Positions 38,486-47,678 are shown, counted from the first letter of the stretch. The stretch is 64,000 bases of DNA from Bacteroidaceae bacterium (GCA_017379075.1 JAFNXL010000011.1:1-64000); one strand, 5' to 3'. The notes: a model not told the origin generated them from the letters alone. Translations and numbers: made by a program.

Positions 38486-39238
38486 TTATAATGTGTGTTT
38501 TTTAAGGTTATTTAGCCTGTATCCGCGCCGTTTCAGCTCACAAATCAGCATTTTAAGATGTTTGTGATAGAACTTGTCGGTACGCTCGTCCACCGTGCCG
38601 ATGTGGAAAAGGAGCAGGTGGCCGTTCAGTCCCTTTTCCTGTTCCAGGCGCAGGATGTTTTCGTATATGGTCTGCGAACTGCGGTAGTTTTTCATTTGGG
38701 GCGTGGTGTAGTCGGCATTGCTGGTGCTTCCGGGGGTGAAGTTGATGAGCGTAAGTCCCATGTGGCGCGCCCATGCCGAGATGGTGTCGTTGTAATGTTC
38801 ATAAGGCGGAACGAAATAAGGCGCGTTCCTAATGCTGATGCCATAAGGAGCCAACGCATTGTAGCTGCGCTGGATATCCTGCTCAAACTCCTCACGGGTA
38901 ACGCTCATCTTGGGACTGTCCCAGGGGAAATAGAGCAGATGGCCGTAGCTGTGGCTGCCCACATAATGCCCCTCTTTCACCAGGCGGCGCACCACATCGG
39001 GATAGAGTTCCAGAAACTTGCCAGTGAGGAAGAATGCGCCCTTGACACGTTCTTGTTTCAGCGTGCGAAGGATGTCATCGGCACCGTCGGCATGATGTGC
39101 GCCGGTAAAGATGAGGGTCACGCGCTTGCTTGTGGTGTCCGAGCGGACAATGCCGCCCCGGCTCCACACGGCATGTCGCTGCGCCGGAGCCGAAAGCGCC
39201 AGAAGCGAGAAGAGGAAAAGGAAGAAAAGGAGTCTCAT
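38486..39238 (-). CDS. NodB-like polysaccharide deacetylase, motif 1 altered
   Basis: A 250-residue exported protein; signal peptide at 1-19 (LLFFLFLFSLLALSAPAQ). NodB fold: VTLIFTGAHHADGADDILRT (about 40-60) stands where TFDDG normally is, motif 2 is intact in GSHSYGH (about 95-101), and ALAPYGISIRNAPYFVPPYEHYN covers motif 3. Carbohydrate esterase family 4 enzymes remove N- or O-acetyl groups using a metal held by Asp-His-His. Loss of the usual Asp pair may change metal use or abolish activity. It follows the ATP-grasp-like gene on the same strand, separated by the 9-bp CTAG array. Confidence 0.75.
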   Translation of the reverse strand: MRLLFFLFLFSLLALSAPAQRHAVWSRGGIVRSDTTSKRVTLIFTGAHHADGADDILRTLKQERVKGAFFLTGKFLELYPDVVRRLVKEGHYVGSHSYGHLLYFPWDSPKMSVTREEFEQDIQRSYNALAPYGISIRNAPYFVPPYEHYNDTISAWARHMGLTLINFTPGSTSNADYTTPQMKNYRSSQTIYENILRLEQEKGLNGHLLLFHIGTVDERTDKFYHKHLKMLICELKRRGYRLNNLKKHTL

Positions 39239-39269
39239 TTTTTGTTATTTTGCTTTTTCCCTTGACTTT

Positions 39270-39323
39270 TTAGAAGGGCTAGAATATCTAGAAGAACTAG
39301 AACAACTAGCCCTTCTAGGAAAT
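39270..39323. repeat. 9-bp CTAG array, 6 units
   Basis: TTAG/CTAG at 39270, 39279, 39288, 39297, 39306 and 39315, exactly 9 bp apart; most units read CTAGAANNN. It fills most of the 94-bp gap between two co-directional genes. The same pattern occurs at 42207-42269. Confidence 0.88.
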
Positions 39324-39332
39324 CCAGTCAAA

Positions 39333-40292
39333 TCACCCAAACCCTTCAATCTCTGCGGCATAACGGTCGTGTACATAATGCACCATGAACTTGCCGCTGC
39401 GGCCCTGCTGGGCGAGCAGAACGGAAACCATGCCCATAGTCATGCGCCAGTTGATTTCCACACAGGGGCAAATGCCCTCTCGGCTAAGCAGCATGTCCAC
39501 GCCCACGGGACCTTTGTAGGGAACAGTCTTCAGATAGTCTGTCCACCACTGGCAGATACTGTCCACCATGTCCAGCGAGACATACTGGCCCAGCCATTGG
39601 CGTTTCACTTCCTCGGGAGCGAGCCAGTTGCCCACATAAGCGCCCGATGGAGTGTTGTGAAAGAGGGAAAGGCCGCAGTATTCAACACCGCCACTGCCAT
39701 CACAACGGAATTCCATGGCGAAGTCCACCGTCTTGTAGAGCCAGCGCTCCGCCACCACACTGCCCTGCTGCCGGATGATGCGCCTCGCCCATGCCTCCAT
39801 GTGGGGATCTGTGTCTGGCATCAGTCCCTTTCCGCTGCTGCTCCAAGGAGCCTTGAGCAGCGTATGCGGCCAGCGCTCTCGGCAGGCATTCACCTCGTCG
39901 AACGTGCGGCACACCGCAGATTCGCCACACATCCATTCGCCAGCCACGCCGTCCTGACGCAGCCTAGCCAAAGCCTCCACGGCTGTGTGACGGCTGGAAA
40001 GCGCACGCAACCGCTGCATTTCATCGTCAGAGGGCAGAAAACGATCGTCCACTCCCGCACGCTTAAGTTGGTGAATAAGCGCCGGACTCCACCCCCAGGG
40101 TACAATCTCGTCGCCGGGCTGCAAGTTGATGGGTTCCTCACCGTCCCACACACGGTCGCCCTCGTCTGCCCACCATTCGGGCAGCCAATAGAGTTCCTGC
40201 CGCATCTGTCGTGCGCTTGCAGGGGCAGTGAAGCCGGGGCGTCCGTCGGCCAGTGCCAAATCATTCTCGGGATTGAATATATGCAGTTTCAT
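39333..40292 (-). CDS. ATP-grasp-like protein of unknown function
   Basis: A 319-residue cytoplasmic protein. KLHIFNPENDLALADG at the start is a conserved opening of a Bacteroidales family I know only as hypothetical. LLKAPWSSSGKGL (about 145-157) resembles an ATP-grasp nucleotide loop, and CVEINWRMTMGM (about 282-293) the metal-binding E-x-N motif of that fold. A ligase activity is plausible but the substrate is unknown. A good promoter ends only 4 nt before the ATG, so the mRNA may be leaderless. The deacetylase gene follows 94 bp downstream. Confidence 0.68.
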   Translation of the reverse strand: MKLHIFNPENDLALADGRPGFTAPASARQMRQELYWLPEWWADEGDRVWDGEEPINLQPGDEIVPWGWSPALIHQLKRAGVDDRFLPSDDEMQRLRALSSRHTAVEALARLRQDGVAGEWMCGESAVCRTFDEVNACRERWPHTLLKAPWSSSGKGLMPDTDPHMEAWARRIIRQQGSVVAERWLYKTVDFAMEFRCDGSGGVEYCGLSLFHNTPSGAYVGNWLAPEEVKRQWLGQYVSLDMVDSICQWWTDYLKTVPYKGPVGVDMLLSREGICPCVEINWRMTMGMVSVLLAQQGRSGKFMVHYVHDRYAAEIEGFG

Positions 40293-40296
40293 GGCA

Positions 40297-40328
40297 CAAA
40301 GATAATGATATTTGGCCGTCCCTACAAA
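40297..40328 (-). promoter_or_regulatory. Promoter abutting the ATP-grasp-like start codon (possible leaderless mRNA)
   Basis: Minus strand TTTG (40325-40328), 20 bp, TATCTTTG (40297-40304), then TGCC and the ATG at 40292. For comparison, other promoters here lie 25-60 bp before the start codon. Confidence 0.65.
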
Positions 40329-40391
40329 ATTTCCGTTCTCAAAACTACAAAACTTCAGACCAACTTTTGTGGTATTATTTCAAATAAAATA

Positions 40392-40422
40392 TTGCATAAT
40401 AGGCTATTTCCCTGTATATTTG
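40392..40422 (+). promoter_or_regulatory. Promoter of the GH18-ThuA gene
   Basis: TTG (40392-40394), 20 bp, TATATTTG (40415-40422), 58 bp before the start codon. It is back to back with the ATP-grasp-like promoter. Confidence 0.68.
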
Positions 40423-40480
40423 CAGACGGATAAATATAGAGCAATCGAATTTCGTGAAGCAAAAATAATATTATTACACA

Positions 40481-42199
40481 ATGAAGCTTTTCAAATATTG
40501 GACAACTGTGGCGCTGTGCATGCTCATGTCCGCAAGCGCAAGCGCCGCCCGACGCAACACAGAGAAGGACGGCAAAGTTGTGGTGGCATACGTCACCTCC
40601 TGGACCAAAGTCATCCCCGACCCGCATTCCATGACACACATCAATTATGCCTTCGCACTGGTGAACAAGACTTTCGACGGTATCCGCATCAACAACCCCG
40701 AACGCCTGCGCCAGATTACCGCACTCAAGAAAGAGGCGCCCCAACTGCGTGTCATGCTCTCTGTGGGCGGATGGGGAGCCGGTGGATTCAGCGAGATGGC
40801 AGCTTCGGCCGACCGCCGCAAGGCTTTCGCCCGCGACTGTCTGCGTGCTGTGGAAGAATACAACCTGGATGGCATAGACATCGATTGGGAATACCCCACC
40901 CAGAACAGCGCCGGTATTTCCTGCTCTCCACAGGACACAGACAACTTCACCCTGCTCATGCGCGACCTCCGCAAGACGTTGGGAAACAAGCGGCTGCTCA
41001 CCATCGCCACGGTGGCAAGCGGCGAGTATATTGACTTTTCCGCATGCCTCAAATACCTCGACTTTGTGAACGTGATGGCATACGACATGGGCAATCCGCC
41101 GCGCCATCATTCGCCTTTGTACGACAGTCCCATAACGGGATGGATGAGCACCTCCAAAGCCATAGAATCGCACTTGAAAAAAGGCGTACCGGGAGATAAG
41201 TTGGTAATGGGAATGCCCTTTTACGGCCGCGGCCCCAAACACTTCGACCGTTACAACGGCACACAGCCGCTACCGGCCGGCATTACTGAACGGTGGAGCC
41301 ACGAGGCGCAAGTTCCCTATCTGGCCAACCAAGGCGATACCCTGGTATTCGGCTATGACAATGTGCGTTCGCTCGCCATCAAGTGCCAATATATCATGGA
41401 TCACGGTCTGCGCGGCGGAATGTACTGGGAGTATGCCGACGACACACCACAAGGTGACAAACGGCGCACGCTGCAGCTCAGTCTTATGCAGAACCGACGC
41501 GGCACCGAAGCCCCCAGGCGCATTCTTGCCATCGCCGAGAAAGGCAACGCACACGAGGCCTTCAGCCAGGCGGCGCTGAACTGGCTCAATGCACACAAGG
41601 ATTCGCTCAACATCCAGGTGGACCGCCTCACCAGTCTGCGCGATGTGCCGGCTGGCATGCTGGAGCAGTATCACCTCATCCTGCAACTCGACTATCCGCC
41701 ATACGCATGGAGCGATGCGGCCAAGGCCGACTTCATCCACTATATCGAGAACGCCACCGGCAGCTACATCGGTTTCCATCACGCCACACTTCTGGGCGAC
41801 ATCTTCGGCGCAGGCCCCATGTGGGACTGGTTCAGCCGTTTCATGGGCGGCATCCGCTGGAAAGGTTACATTGAGACACCGTCCGATGGCACCATCTGTC
41901 TGGAAGACCACGTCCATCCCGTCACCACCGGACTGCCAGACACCATCCGCATCCCGCGCGACGAGTGGTACACCTATCACAGCAGTCCGCGTCCCAACGT
42001 ACACGTCCTGGCTCACGTGGACGAACACAGCTACAGCCCGGCATCTGCTGTGCGTATGGGCGACCATCCCGTCATTTGGACAAATCCTGCCGTTCCCGCC
42101 CGCAACGTCTATTTCCAGTTCGGCCACGACGCAGCCCTGTTCCAACAACCCGACTTTGTAAAGATGTTCGCCAACGCCATCCGCTGGGCATTGCCATAA
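40481..42199 (+). CDS. Secreted GH18 glycosidase fused to a ThuA-like domain
   Basis: A 572-residue exported protein; signal peptide at 1-22 (LCMLMSASASA). The GH18 barrel (about 28-330) carries the catalytic D-x-D-x-E in YNLDGIDIDWEYP (about 127-139) plus LRVMLSVGGWGAGGFSE and VNVMAYDMG. Residues about 375-572 are ThuA-like: YHLILQLDYPPYAW, GSYIGFHHATLLGD, YHSSPRPNVHVLAHVDE and NVYFQFGHDAALF. GH18 covers chitinases and endo-beta-N-acetylglucosaminidases that cut N-glycan cores; the latter fits the GH92/GH20 context. The next gene encodes a free-standing ThuA protein. Confidence 0.9.
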   Translation: MKLFKYWTTVALCMLMSASASAARRNTEKDGKVVVAYVTSWTKVIPDPHSMTHINYAFALVNKTFDGIRINNPERLRQITALKKEAPQLRVMLSVGGWGAGGFSEMAASADRRKAFARDCLRAVEEYNLDGIDIDWEYPTQNSAGISCSPQDTDNFTLLMRDLRKTLGNKRLLTIATVASGEYIDFSACLKYLDFVNVMAYDMGNPPRHHSPLYDSPITGWMSTSKAIESHLKKGVPGDKLVMGMPFYGRGPKHFDRYNGTQPLPAGITERWSHEAQVPYLANQGDTLVFGYDNVRSLAIKCQYIMDHGLRGGMYWEYADDTPQGDKRRTLQLSLMQNRRGTEAPRRILAIAEKGNAHEAFSQAALNWLNAHKDSLNIQVDRLTSLRDVPAGMLEQYHLILQLDYPPYAWSDAAKADFIHYIENATGSYIGFHHATLLGDIFGAGPMWDWFSRFMGGIRWKGYIETPSDGTICLEDHVHPVTTGLPDTIRIPRDEWYTYHSSPRPNVHVLAHVDEHSYSPASAVRMGDHPVIWTNPAVPARNVYFQFGHDAALFQQPDFVKMFANAIRWALP

Positions 42200-42206
42200 C
42201 ATTTAT

Positions 42207-42269
42207 CTAGAAGGCCTAGAAGCTCTAGATGTTCTAGAAATACTAGATATCTTAGAAAACCTAAAAAAC
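42207..42269. repeat. 9-bp CTAG array, 7 units
   Basis: CTAG, TTAG or CTAA at 42207, 42216, 42225, 42234, 42243, 42252 and 42261, exactly 9 bp apart, mostly CTAGANNNN. It fills the 80-bp gap between the GH18-ThuA and ThuA genes. Same plus-strand orientation as 39270-39323, although the flanking genes there run the other way. Confidence 0.9.
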
Positions 42270-42279
42270 AAAAATAACG

Positions 42280-43077
42280 ATGAAACACATCATTCTCCTT
42301 CTCCTCCTTGCCGGGCTGTGGTTTTCCCCTGCCCGGGCACAGCAGGGCTACCCTGCCAGTTATGCCGGCGCGCCACGTTTCCGTACGCTCATTGTCTGGA
42401 GTCCTCACGTGGAAGAAGCTCATGTACAGTTTTCCCGCGATGCCATCCGCTTTTTCCACAAGCTGAGCTATGGCGAAGGCTTTCTCATGGACACCACCAC
42501 CCACTTCAACCAGTTTGCTGACAGCCTGGAACGCTACAACATCATCGTCATGCTGAACACACAGCCCCACGGCGAAAAAGAACGTCAGGCATTTCAGCGC
42601 TACATGGAACAAGGAGGCGGATGGATGGGATTCCACGCTGCGGCATACAACGACAAACACACCAAATGGCCTTGGTTTAACCAATTCTTAGGATGCGGCG
42701 CGTTCTATTGTAACAACTGGCCACCACAGCCTGCACTGGTAGATTGTGACACCACGCACACCATCACACGCACGCTGCCACCGTCATTCGTTATCCCCGA
42801 ATCGGAATTCTACATGTGGAATCCCTCGCCACGAAAAAACAAGGATGTGCGCATACTACTCTCCATATCGCCCAAAATGTACCCCTTCGGCATAAAGGAC
42901 ATTGTACGTTGGGGCGACTTCCCCATTGTCTGGACCAACACCCGATACAGGATGATTTACCTGAACATGGGACACGGCGACACGGGCTTTACTGACGCCA
43001 CACAGAACTTACTCTTCGTGAATGCCTTTCGCTGGGTAGTGAGCCGCCACCCCAAAGGGAACCCCTTCGGTGACTAA
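42280..43077 (+). CDS. Secreted ThuA-domain protein
   Basis: 265 residues with a signal peptide at 1-20 (IILLLLLAGLWFSPARAQ). The ThuA-like fold is shown by RTLIVWSPHVEEAH, NIIVMLNTQPHGEKE, GGGWMGFHAAAYNDKH, WNPSPRKNKDVRILLSIS and PIVWTNTRYRMIYLNMGHG. ThuA-like domains have a class-I glutamine amidotransferase-like fold and often occur with sugar-degrading enzymes; the activity is unsettled. Likely co-transcribed with GH18-ThuA. Its stop codon overlaps that of the convergent gtrA-like gene. Confidence 0.85.
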   Translation: MKHIILLLLLAGLWFSPARAQQGYPASYAGAPRFRTLIVWSPHVEEAHVQFSRDAIRFFHKLSYGEGFLMDTTTHFNQFADSLERYNIIVMLNTQPHGEKERQAFQRYMEQGGGWMGFHAAAYNDKHTKWPWFNQFLGCGAFYCNNWPPQPALVDCDTTHTITRTLPPSFVIPESEFYMWNPSPRKNKDVRILLSISPKMYPFGIKDIVRWGDFPIVWTNTRYRMIYLNMGHGDTGFTDATQNLLFVNAFRWVVSRHPKGNPFGD

Positions 43078-43490
43078 CTTTTCTTACGGAAGATGACCCA
43101 TTCGTTCATGATGAAGTTGAACAAGCCAGACACGGCAAGGGCAAGCAAGTTGCAGACCACCACGTTCAGCCCCGCAAAATGACGAATGAGGACAAACGGA
43201 ATCATCTTAATGAGAAAAGCGGCAATGCAGGACACGTTATAAGGGAAGAAGCGCAGAAAGAAATTGCGCAATGAACGGTCCTTCACCCGATCCTTCCACA
43301 CAAAAAAATAGGCCAGCACATAATTGGTGAACACGGCACACTCGAAAGACACGGATGGCGCAATGAAAAGTTGCGCCATCTCGTTTTCTGTGAACAGCTT
43401 TTCCGCCAAAAGCCACATAACCGCACAATCTACGGCCGTTCCGGCAAGTGTGGAAAGCATAAACTTGAGATATCTGAGAATCTTATCCAT
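43074..43490 (-). CDS. GtrA-family membrane protein
   Basis: A 138-residue inner-membrane protein with four hydrophobic helices. GtrA-type blocks are KFMLSTLAGTAVDCAVMWLLAE, FTNYVLAYFFVWKD and LLALAVSGLFNFIMNEWVIFRKKS. GtrA proteins are thought to help move polyprenol-linked sugars across the membrane. Last gene of the rsfS-ftsH-cdsA operon, 44 bp after the CDP-alcohol transferase gene. No terminator is visible because it ends head-on against the ThuA gene. Confidence 0.88.
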   Translation of the reverse strand: MDKILRYLKFMLSTLAGTAVDCAVMWLLAEKLFTENEMAQLFIAPSVSFECAVFTNYVLAYFFVWKDRVKDRSLRNFFLRFFPYNVSCIAAFLIKMIPFVLIRHFAGLNVVVCNLLALAVSGLFNFIMNEWVIFRKKS

Positions 43491-43534
43491 TAAGAGACAG
43501 AGGGTTTACCAGTTTTACATAAAAACCAACCGTC

Positions 43535-44236
43535 TTATTTCTTCTTCAGCGGATCAATCTTCGCAAAGAATTTGCCATCCTTTACCAGGCTGTTGATGTA
43601 AATGGAGAAAAGGATCAGGGCGACAAGCACGCCACCTACATCCATGCTGAGCAATTCGGTTTTCAACGGTCCCACTTCCACCGGCTGGCAGAAATCATGC
43701 AAAGGCTCCACAAAATACCATATCGTATTGATCATAATCATGAACACGCGGAATTCCGTAGGTCCCATAAAGCCATAGGTCAGTTTGAATTCGTTCTTCA
43801 GATGGGCACAAATCATTACATAGACTTCCAGTGCCAGGTAAGCGGCAAGAATCAGCAGCGCCGACCAAAGGTGCATATAGGCAGAGAGTCCCATACCACC
43901 TATGATGAAAAACTGCGCCATACAGTCCATATTGTGGTCTATATAAAAACCATACAAGGGACGAGACTGGTTGCGGAAGCGCGCCAACGTACCGTCAAGC
44001 GAATCGCCAAACCAGTGCAACACCACACCGAAGGAGCAGAGCCACAACCACTCATGCGCATAGTTCGTAAGCAAGTATCCGGCAGCAATCAGCACCGCAG
44101 CAAAAAGACTGAACCATGTCAGCATGTCCGATGTAACCCATGAAGGCATACGCTCGGCAAGCCAAATAAGAACTTTTTTCTCGTAGGGATTCAACAGAGA
44201 CGTCTGTATTCTGTTTGAATTTTCGTTCTTGTTCAT
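43535..44236 (-). CDS. CDP-alcohol phosphatidyltransferase
   Basis: A 233-residue inner-membrane enzyme of phospholipid head-group transfer. The family motif DxxDGxxAR(x8)GxxxDxxxD is complete in GDSLDGTLARFRNQSRPLYG and the following FYIDHNMD (about 82-110). About six membrane helices. It sits right after cdsA, which makes its CDP-diacylglycerol substrate. The acceptor alcohol (serine, glycerol phosphate, inositol phosphate) cannot be decided from sequence here. Confidence 0.92.
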   Translation of the reverse strand: MNKNENSNRIQTSLLNPYEKKVLIWLAERMPSWVTSDMLTWFSLFAAVLIAAGYLLTNYAHEWLWLCSFGVVLHWFGDSLDGTLARFRNQSRPLYGFYIDHNMDCMAQFFIIGGMGLSAYMHLWSALLILAAYLALEVYVMICAHLKNEFKLTYGFMGPTEFRVFMIMINTIWYFVEPLHDFCQPVEVGPLKTELLSMDVGGVLVALILFSIYINSLVKDGKFFAKIDPLKKK

Positions 44237-44275
44237 TGTTGTTATCCTGAAAATTTTTATCTACGGACGCATGCA

Positions 44276-45121
44276 TCAAGTATTCACCAGAAGCATGTAG
44301 AGTGTTACGGCAGGGATGGCAAGCAAGCTGCTGTCGAAACGATCCAACATGCCACCGTGACCGGGAAGCACATTGCCGCTGTCCTTGATGCCAAGTTGGC
44401 GTTTGAGCAGACTTTCCACCAAGTCACCCCAAGTGCCGAAGACTACCACCACCAGTGCAAAGCCTATCCACTTAGGCAACGTGAGCATTCCTGGGAAGAA
44501 ATAAGAAATCGCCACCGAAGCCGCCACAGTAAGCAATCCGCCACCGATGCTGCCCACCCACGATTTCTTAGGCGAAATGCGCGGGAACAATTTAGCGGTG
44601 AAATATCTGCTGAGTGAACAGCCGAATAGATAGGCGCCGGTATCATTTATCCAGATAAAGAGGAACAACGCCATGGGATAGATGGATTCGTAGACAATAC
44701 GGCCGTTTTCGTCATAGCCCACACTCATCAGAGGCAAAAGGGCGAAAGGTAAAGCCACGTAAATCTGTGACGCAAAAACAAGCGCCCAGTTCTTCAATGG
44801 GTCTGCCGCCTTACGATACAATTCGCTTACAAGCATGTAAAGCATCAGCATGCCATAGAGGGCAAAAGCCTGCCCTGTACCATTTCCGCCCACCAGCCAA
44901 AGCCACACAGCAGAAGTGAGCAGAATGCCTGCAAATGAATTAAGATAAGGTATCAGCGACGCACCGTAATGACGGTTCATCAAGGTACTGAACTCCCACA
45001 ATGTAGCCATTGCCACAATTGAGAAAAACAGATATGCCGACACGGGACCATACAACGTACATCCCGCCAGCAATACCACATATACAGCCCCGGTTAGGGC
45101 TCTGACTATCAAATTCTTCAT
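44276..45121 (-). CDS. cdsA: Phosphatidate cytidylyltransferase
   Basis: A 281-residue inner-membrane enzyme that makes CDP-diacylglycerol from phosphatidic acid and CTP. The C-terminal signature is clear: RISPKKSWVGSIGGG (about 180-195) and GDLVESLLKRQLGIKDSGN followed by LPGHGGMLDRFDS (about 230-265). About eight membrane helices. The start overlaps the ftsH stop by 4 bp. Confidence 0.95.
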   Translation of the reverse strand: MKNLIVRALTGAVYVVLLAGCTLYGPVSAYLFFSIVAMATLWEFSTLMNRHYGASLIPYLNSFAGILLTSAVWLWLVGGNGTGQAFALYGMLMLYMLVSELYRKAADPLKNWALVFASQIYVALPFALLPLMSVGYDENGRIVYESIYPMALFLFIWINDTGAYLFGCSLSRYFTAKLFPRISPKKSWVGSIGGGLLTVAASVAISYFFPGMLTLPKWIGFALVVVVFGTWGDLVESLLKRQLGIKDSGNVLPGHGGMLDRFDSSLLAIPAVTLYMLLVNT

Positions 45122-47112
45122 ACTTCTTCAGATTCTATATTCTTGTCGTTATTCTCCGGTGCGTCTTCCGTCTCCTGTTTTTTTTCATCCGCAGCCAGCA
45201 GTTCTTCCGTGCGGCTGGTCCAGGGACGCGGGCCGAAGATTTCTTCCACATCCTCGGCAAAGACCACCTCACGCTCAACCAGACGTTCCGCCAGCAAAGC
45301 ATGCTGCTCGCGGTGTTCACTAAGGATTTGGCAGGCACGGTCGTACTGCTCGGCAATCATCTTCTTCACATCCTCGTCAATGAGCTGTGCCGTAGTTTCC
45401 GAATAGGGACGGTGGAACGAGTATTCATCCGTATTATAATAGCAAATGTTCTGCAAGCCCTCGCCCATTCCCATATAAGCAATCATGCCGTATGCCTGCT
45501 TGGTCACACGTTCCAAATCATTCATGGCACCGCTACTGATATGTCCGGTACAGAGCTGTTCAGCCGCTCTTCCCGCCAATGTGGCACACATTTCGTCCAA
45601 CATCTGTTCGCGTGTGGTTATCTGTCGTTCTTCGGGCAGATACCAGGCTGCGCCCAGTGCACGGCCACGGGGAACGATGGTAACTTTTACCAAGGGGTTG
45701 GCATATTCAAGAAGCCAGCTTATGGCTGCATGGCCGGCCTCGTGCAGGGCAATGGTCTTCTTCTCGGCTGCCGTCATCACCTTGGTTTTCTTTTCCAGAC
45801 CTCCGATGATACGGTCCACTGCCGCCAGAAAATCCTCGCGGCTGACATGCGTCTTGTTGTGGCGCGCAGCAATCAGTGCCGCCTCGTTACATACATTGGC
45901 TATGTCCGCACCACTGAAGCCAGGCGTCTGGCGGGCCAGGAAATCCACATCGAGCGAATCGTCGGCCTTGATGGGGCGCAAATGCACCTGGAAGATTTCC
46001 TTACGCTCATTCAGGTCGGGAAGGTCGACATATATCTGACGGTCAAAGCGTCCTGCACGCAGCAATGCCTTGTCCAATACATCAGCACGGTTGGTTGCGG
46101 CCAAGATGATGACACCGCTATTGGTGCCAAAACCGTCCATTTCCGTAAGCAACTGATTGAGCGTGCTTTCGCGCTCGTCATTGCCACCCATAGCCGCACC
46201 CTTAGAACGGGCACGTCCCACAGCATCAATCTCGTCAATGAAAATGATGCAAGGACTCTTTTCCTTGGCCTGACGGAAGAGATCGCGCACTCGGCTGGCA
46301 CCCACACCCACAAACATCTCCACAAAGTCGGAACCGGACATGGAGAAGAAGGGTACGTCCGCCTCGCCTGCTACAGCCTTGGCCAGCAGGGTCTTACCCG
46401 TTCCCGGAGGTCCCACCAGCAAGGCGCCTTTGGGAATCTTTCCTCCCAGTTCAGTAAACTTTTTGGGATTCTTCAGAAACTCCACAATTTCCTGCACCTC
46501 CTGCTTGGCACCGGCTTGTCCGGCCACATCGGCAAAGGTTACACGGCCTACATGGTCCTTTTCTACCAGTCGGGCACGACTTTTGCCCACATTGAAGATT
46601 CCCATCGGTCCGCCGCCCGAACCGCCGCCGCCCATGCGACGCATCACAAACATCCACATGAACAGAAGGAAAATTAGGGGGCCGAAGCTCCACAGGAAAT
46701 TGCCGAAAAGGCTGCTGTTCTTCTTATAGGTTACATCGCCGTTAAAGTTACCCAATTCCTGCTGGTCGGCAAGGAACTCGTCCAGTTTGTCATTGGAGGG
46801 GTACTCGGTTTCCACATAAGGCACCCTGCCCCTTTCTACGGGCATGTTCTTGAACACGTCACGAATGTGCTCCGCGTCCACATACATCTGCAGTTCGCCA
46901 TCGTCCTTGTTGGCAATGATACGCTGGGCATATCCGTTTTCCACATAGGTCTTGAATTCGCCATAAGCCACAGACTTGCTGCTTCCGCCCATCACGGCTG
47001 TCTTGTTGTCACTGGTCAATACCAGATAACCCAATATGCCCGCAATGATGACATATATCCAGGTCAGGTTTATCTTGGGCCCGTTATTGTTCTTCTTGTT
47101 TTTTTCTTCCAT
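45118..47112 (-). CDS. ftsH: ATP-dependent zinc metalloprotease FtsH
   Basis: A 664-residue membrane AAA+ protease that degrades misfolded and regulatory membrane proteins. Membrane helices lie near 16-32 and 130-150. Walker A is GPPGTGKT (about 235), Walker [12 protein letters not shown] (about 295), then [10 protein letters not shown] and the arginine finger region RAGRFDRQI. The zinc site HEAGHA is at about 453. The glycine-rich [21 protein letters not shown] linker is typical. The acidic tail is low complexity. Operon rsfS-ftsH-cdsA. Confidence 0.98.
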   Translation of the reverse strand: MEEKNKKNNNGPKINLTWIYVIIAGILGYLVLTSDNKTAVMGGSSKSVAYGEFKTYVENGYAQRIIANKDDGELQMYVDAEHIRDVFKNMPVERGRVPYVETEYPSNDKLDEFLADQQELGNFNGDVTYKKNSSLFGNFLWSFGPLIFLLFMWMFVMRRMGGGGSGGGPMGIFNVGKSRARLVEKDHVGRVTFADVAGQAGAKQEVQEIVEFLKNPKKFTELGGKIPKGALLVGPPGTGKTLLAKAVAGEADVPFFSMSGSDFVEMFVGVGASRVRDLFRQAKEKSPCIIFIDEIDAVGRARSKGAAMGGNDERESTLNQLLTEMDGFGTNSGVIILAATNRADVLDKALLRAGRFDRQIYVDLPDLNERKEIFQVHLRPIKADDSLDVDFLARQTPGFSGADIANVCNEAALIAARHNKTHVSREDFLAAVDRIIGGLEKKTKVMTAAEKKTIALHEAGHAAISWLLEYANPLVKVTIVPRGRALGAAWYLPEERQITTREQMLDEMCATLAGRAAEQLCTGHISSGAMNDLERVTKQAYGMIAYMGMGEGLQNICYYNTDEYSFHRPYSETTAQLIDEDVKKMIAEQYDRACQILSEHREQHALLAERLVEREVVFAEDVEEIFGPRPWTSRTEELLAADEKKQETEDAPENNDKNIESEEV

Positions 47113-47154
47113 TTTTCTCTTTTTCTGATTTTACAATATCCTTTCGGAAGCACT

Positions 47155-47520
47155 TCAGTCCAAATCGGGGATAAAGGCCAGTTCCGCATCGGCCCACAGA
47201 TGTTCGATGTCATAGAAGTCGCGCTCCTCCTCCAAGAATATGTGCACCATCACGTCCGCATAGTCCATGGCCACCCAATGGGCATAATGCATGCCATCCA
47301 CAGCCAGGGGATGAATATGCAGTTCGCTGCGCACTTTGTCGTCCACACTCGATGCCAGGGCATTAAGCTGTGCGGGCGAACCTCCGGTACATATTATCAT
47401 GTGGTTGCAAATGGTGTCGGGGATTACGCTCAGGTCCACATCCACTATATTGCGGCCTTTCTTATCTTGAAGTGCATCAATGATGATCTGCACCATTCTT
47501 TTTGTACTATCTGATTGCAT
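47155..47520 (-). CDS. rsfS: Ribosome silencing factor RsfS (YbeB/DUF143)
   Basis: A 121-residue protein that binds ribosomal protein L14 and blocks subunit joining in slow growth. Family blocks: IIDALQDKKGRNIVDVDL, DTICNHMIICTGGSPAQLNAL and GMHYAHWVAMDYADVMVHIF with the usual C-terminal FYDIEHLWADAE. First gene of the operon with ftsH, divergent from the tRNA-Gln pair. Confidence 0.96.
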   Translation of the reverse strand: MQSDSTKRMVQIIIDALQDKKGRNIVDVDLSVIPDTICNHMIICTGGSPAQLNALASSVDDKVRSELHIHPLAVDGMHYAHWVAMDYADVMVHIFLEEERDFYDIEHLWADAELAFIPDLD

Positions 47521-47560
47521 TTTTTGCCGTCTATAAATATATATAAGGTGAAAAGTCGCA

Positions 47561-47592
47561 CAAAGGTACTGATTGTTACGATAAAAAACAAA
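47561..47592 (-). promoter_or_regulatory. Promoter of the rsfS-ftsH-cdsA operon
   Basis: Minus strand TTTG (47589-47592), 20 bp, TACCTTTG (47561-47568), 40 bp before the rsfS start. Divergent from the tRNA promoter 27 bp away. Confidence 0.75.
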
Positions 47593-47618
47593 TAATTAAC
47601 ATTTTTTTGCCATAATCG

Positions 47619-47649
47619 TTTGTCACTTCAAAAAAAGTATGTAAATTTG
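47619..47649 (+). promoter_or_regulatory. Promoter of the tRNA-Gln pair
   Basis: TTTG (47619-47622), 19 bp, TAAATTTG (47642-47649), 29 bp before the first tRNA. Confidence 0.72.
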
Positions 47650-47678
47650 CAGCGCAAAAGAGGAAAAACCTTTTTTAT

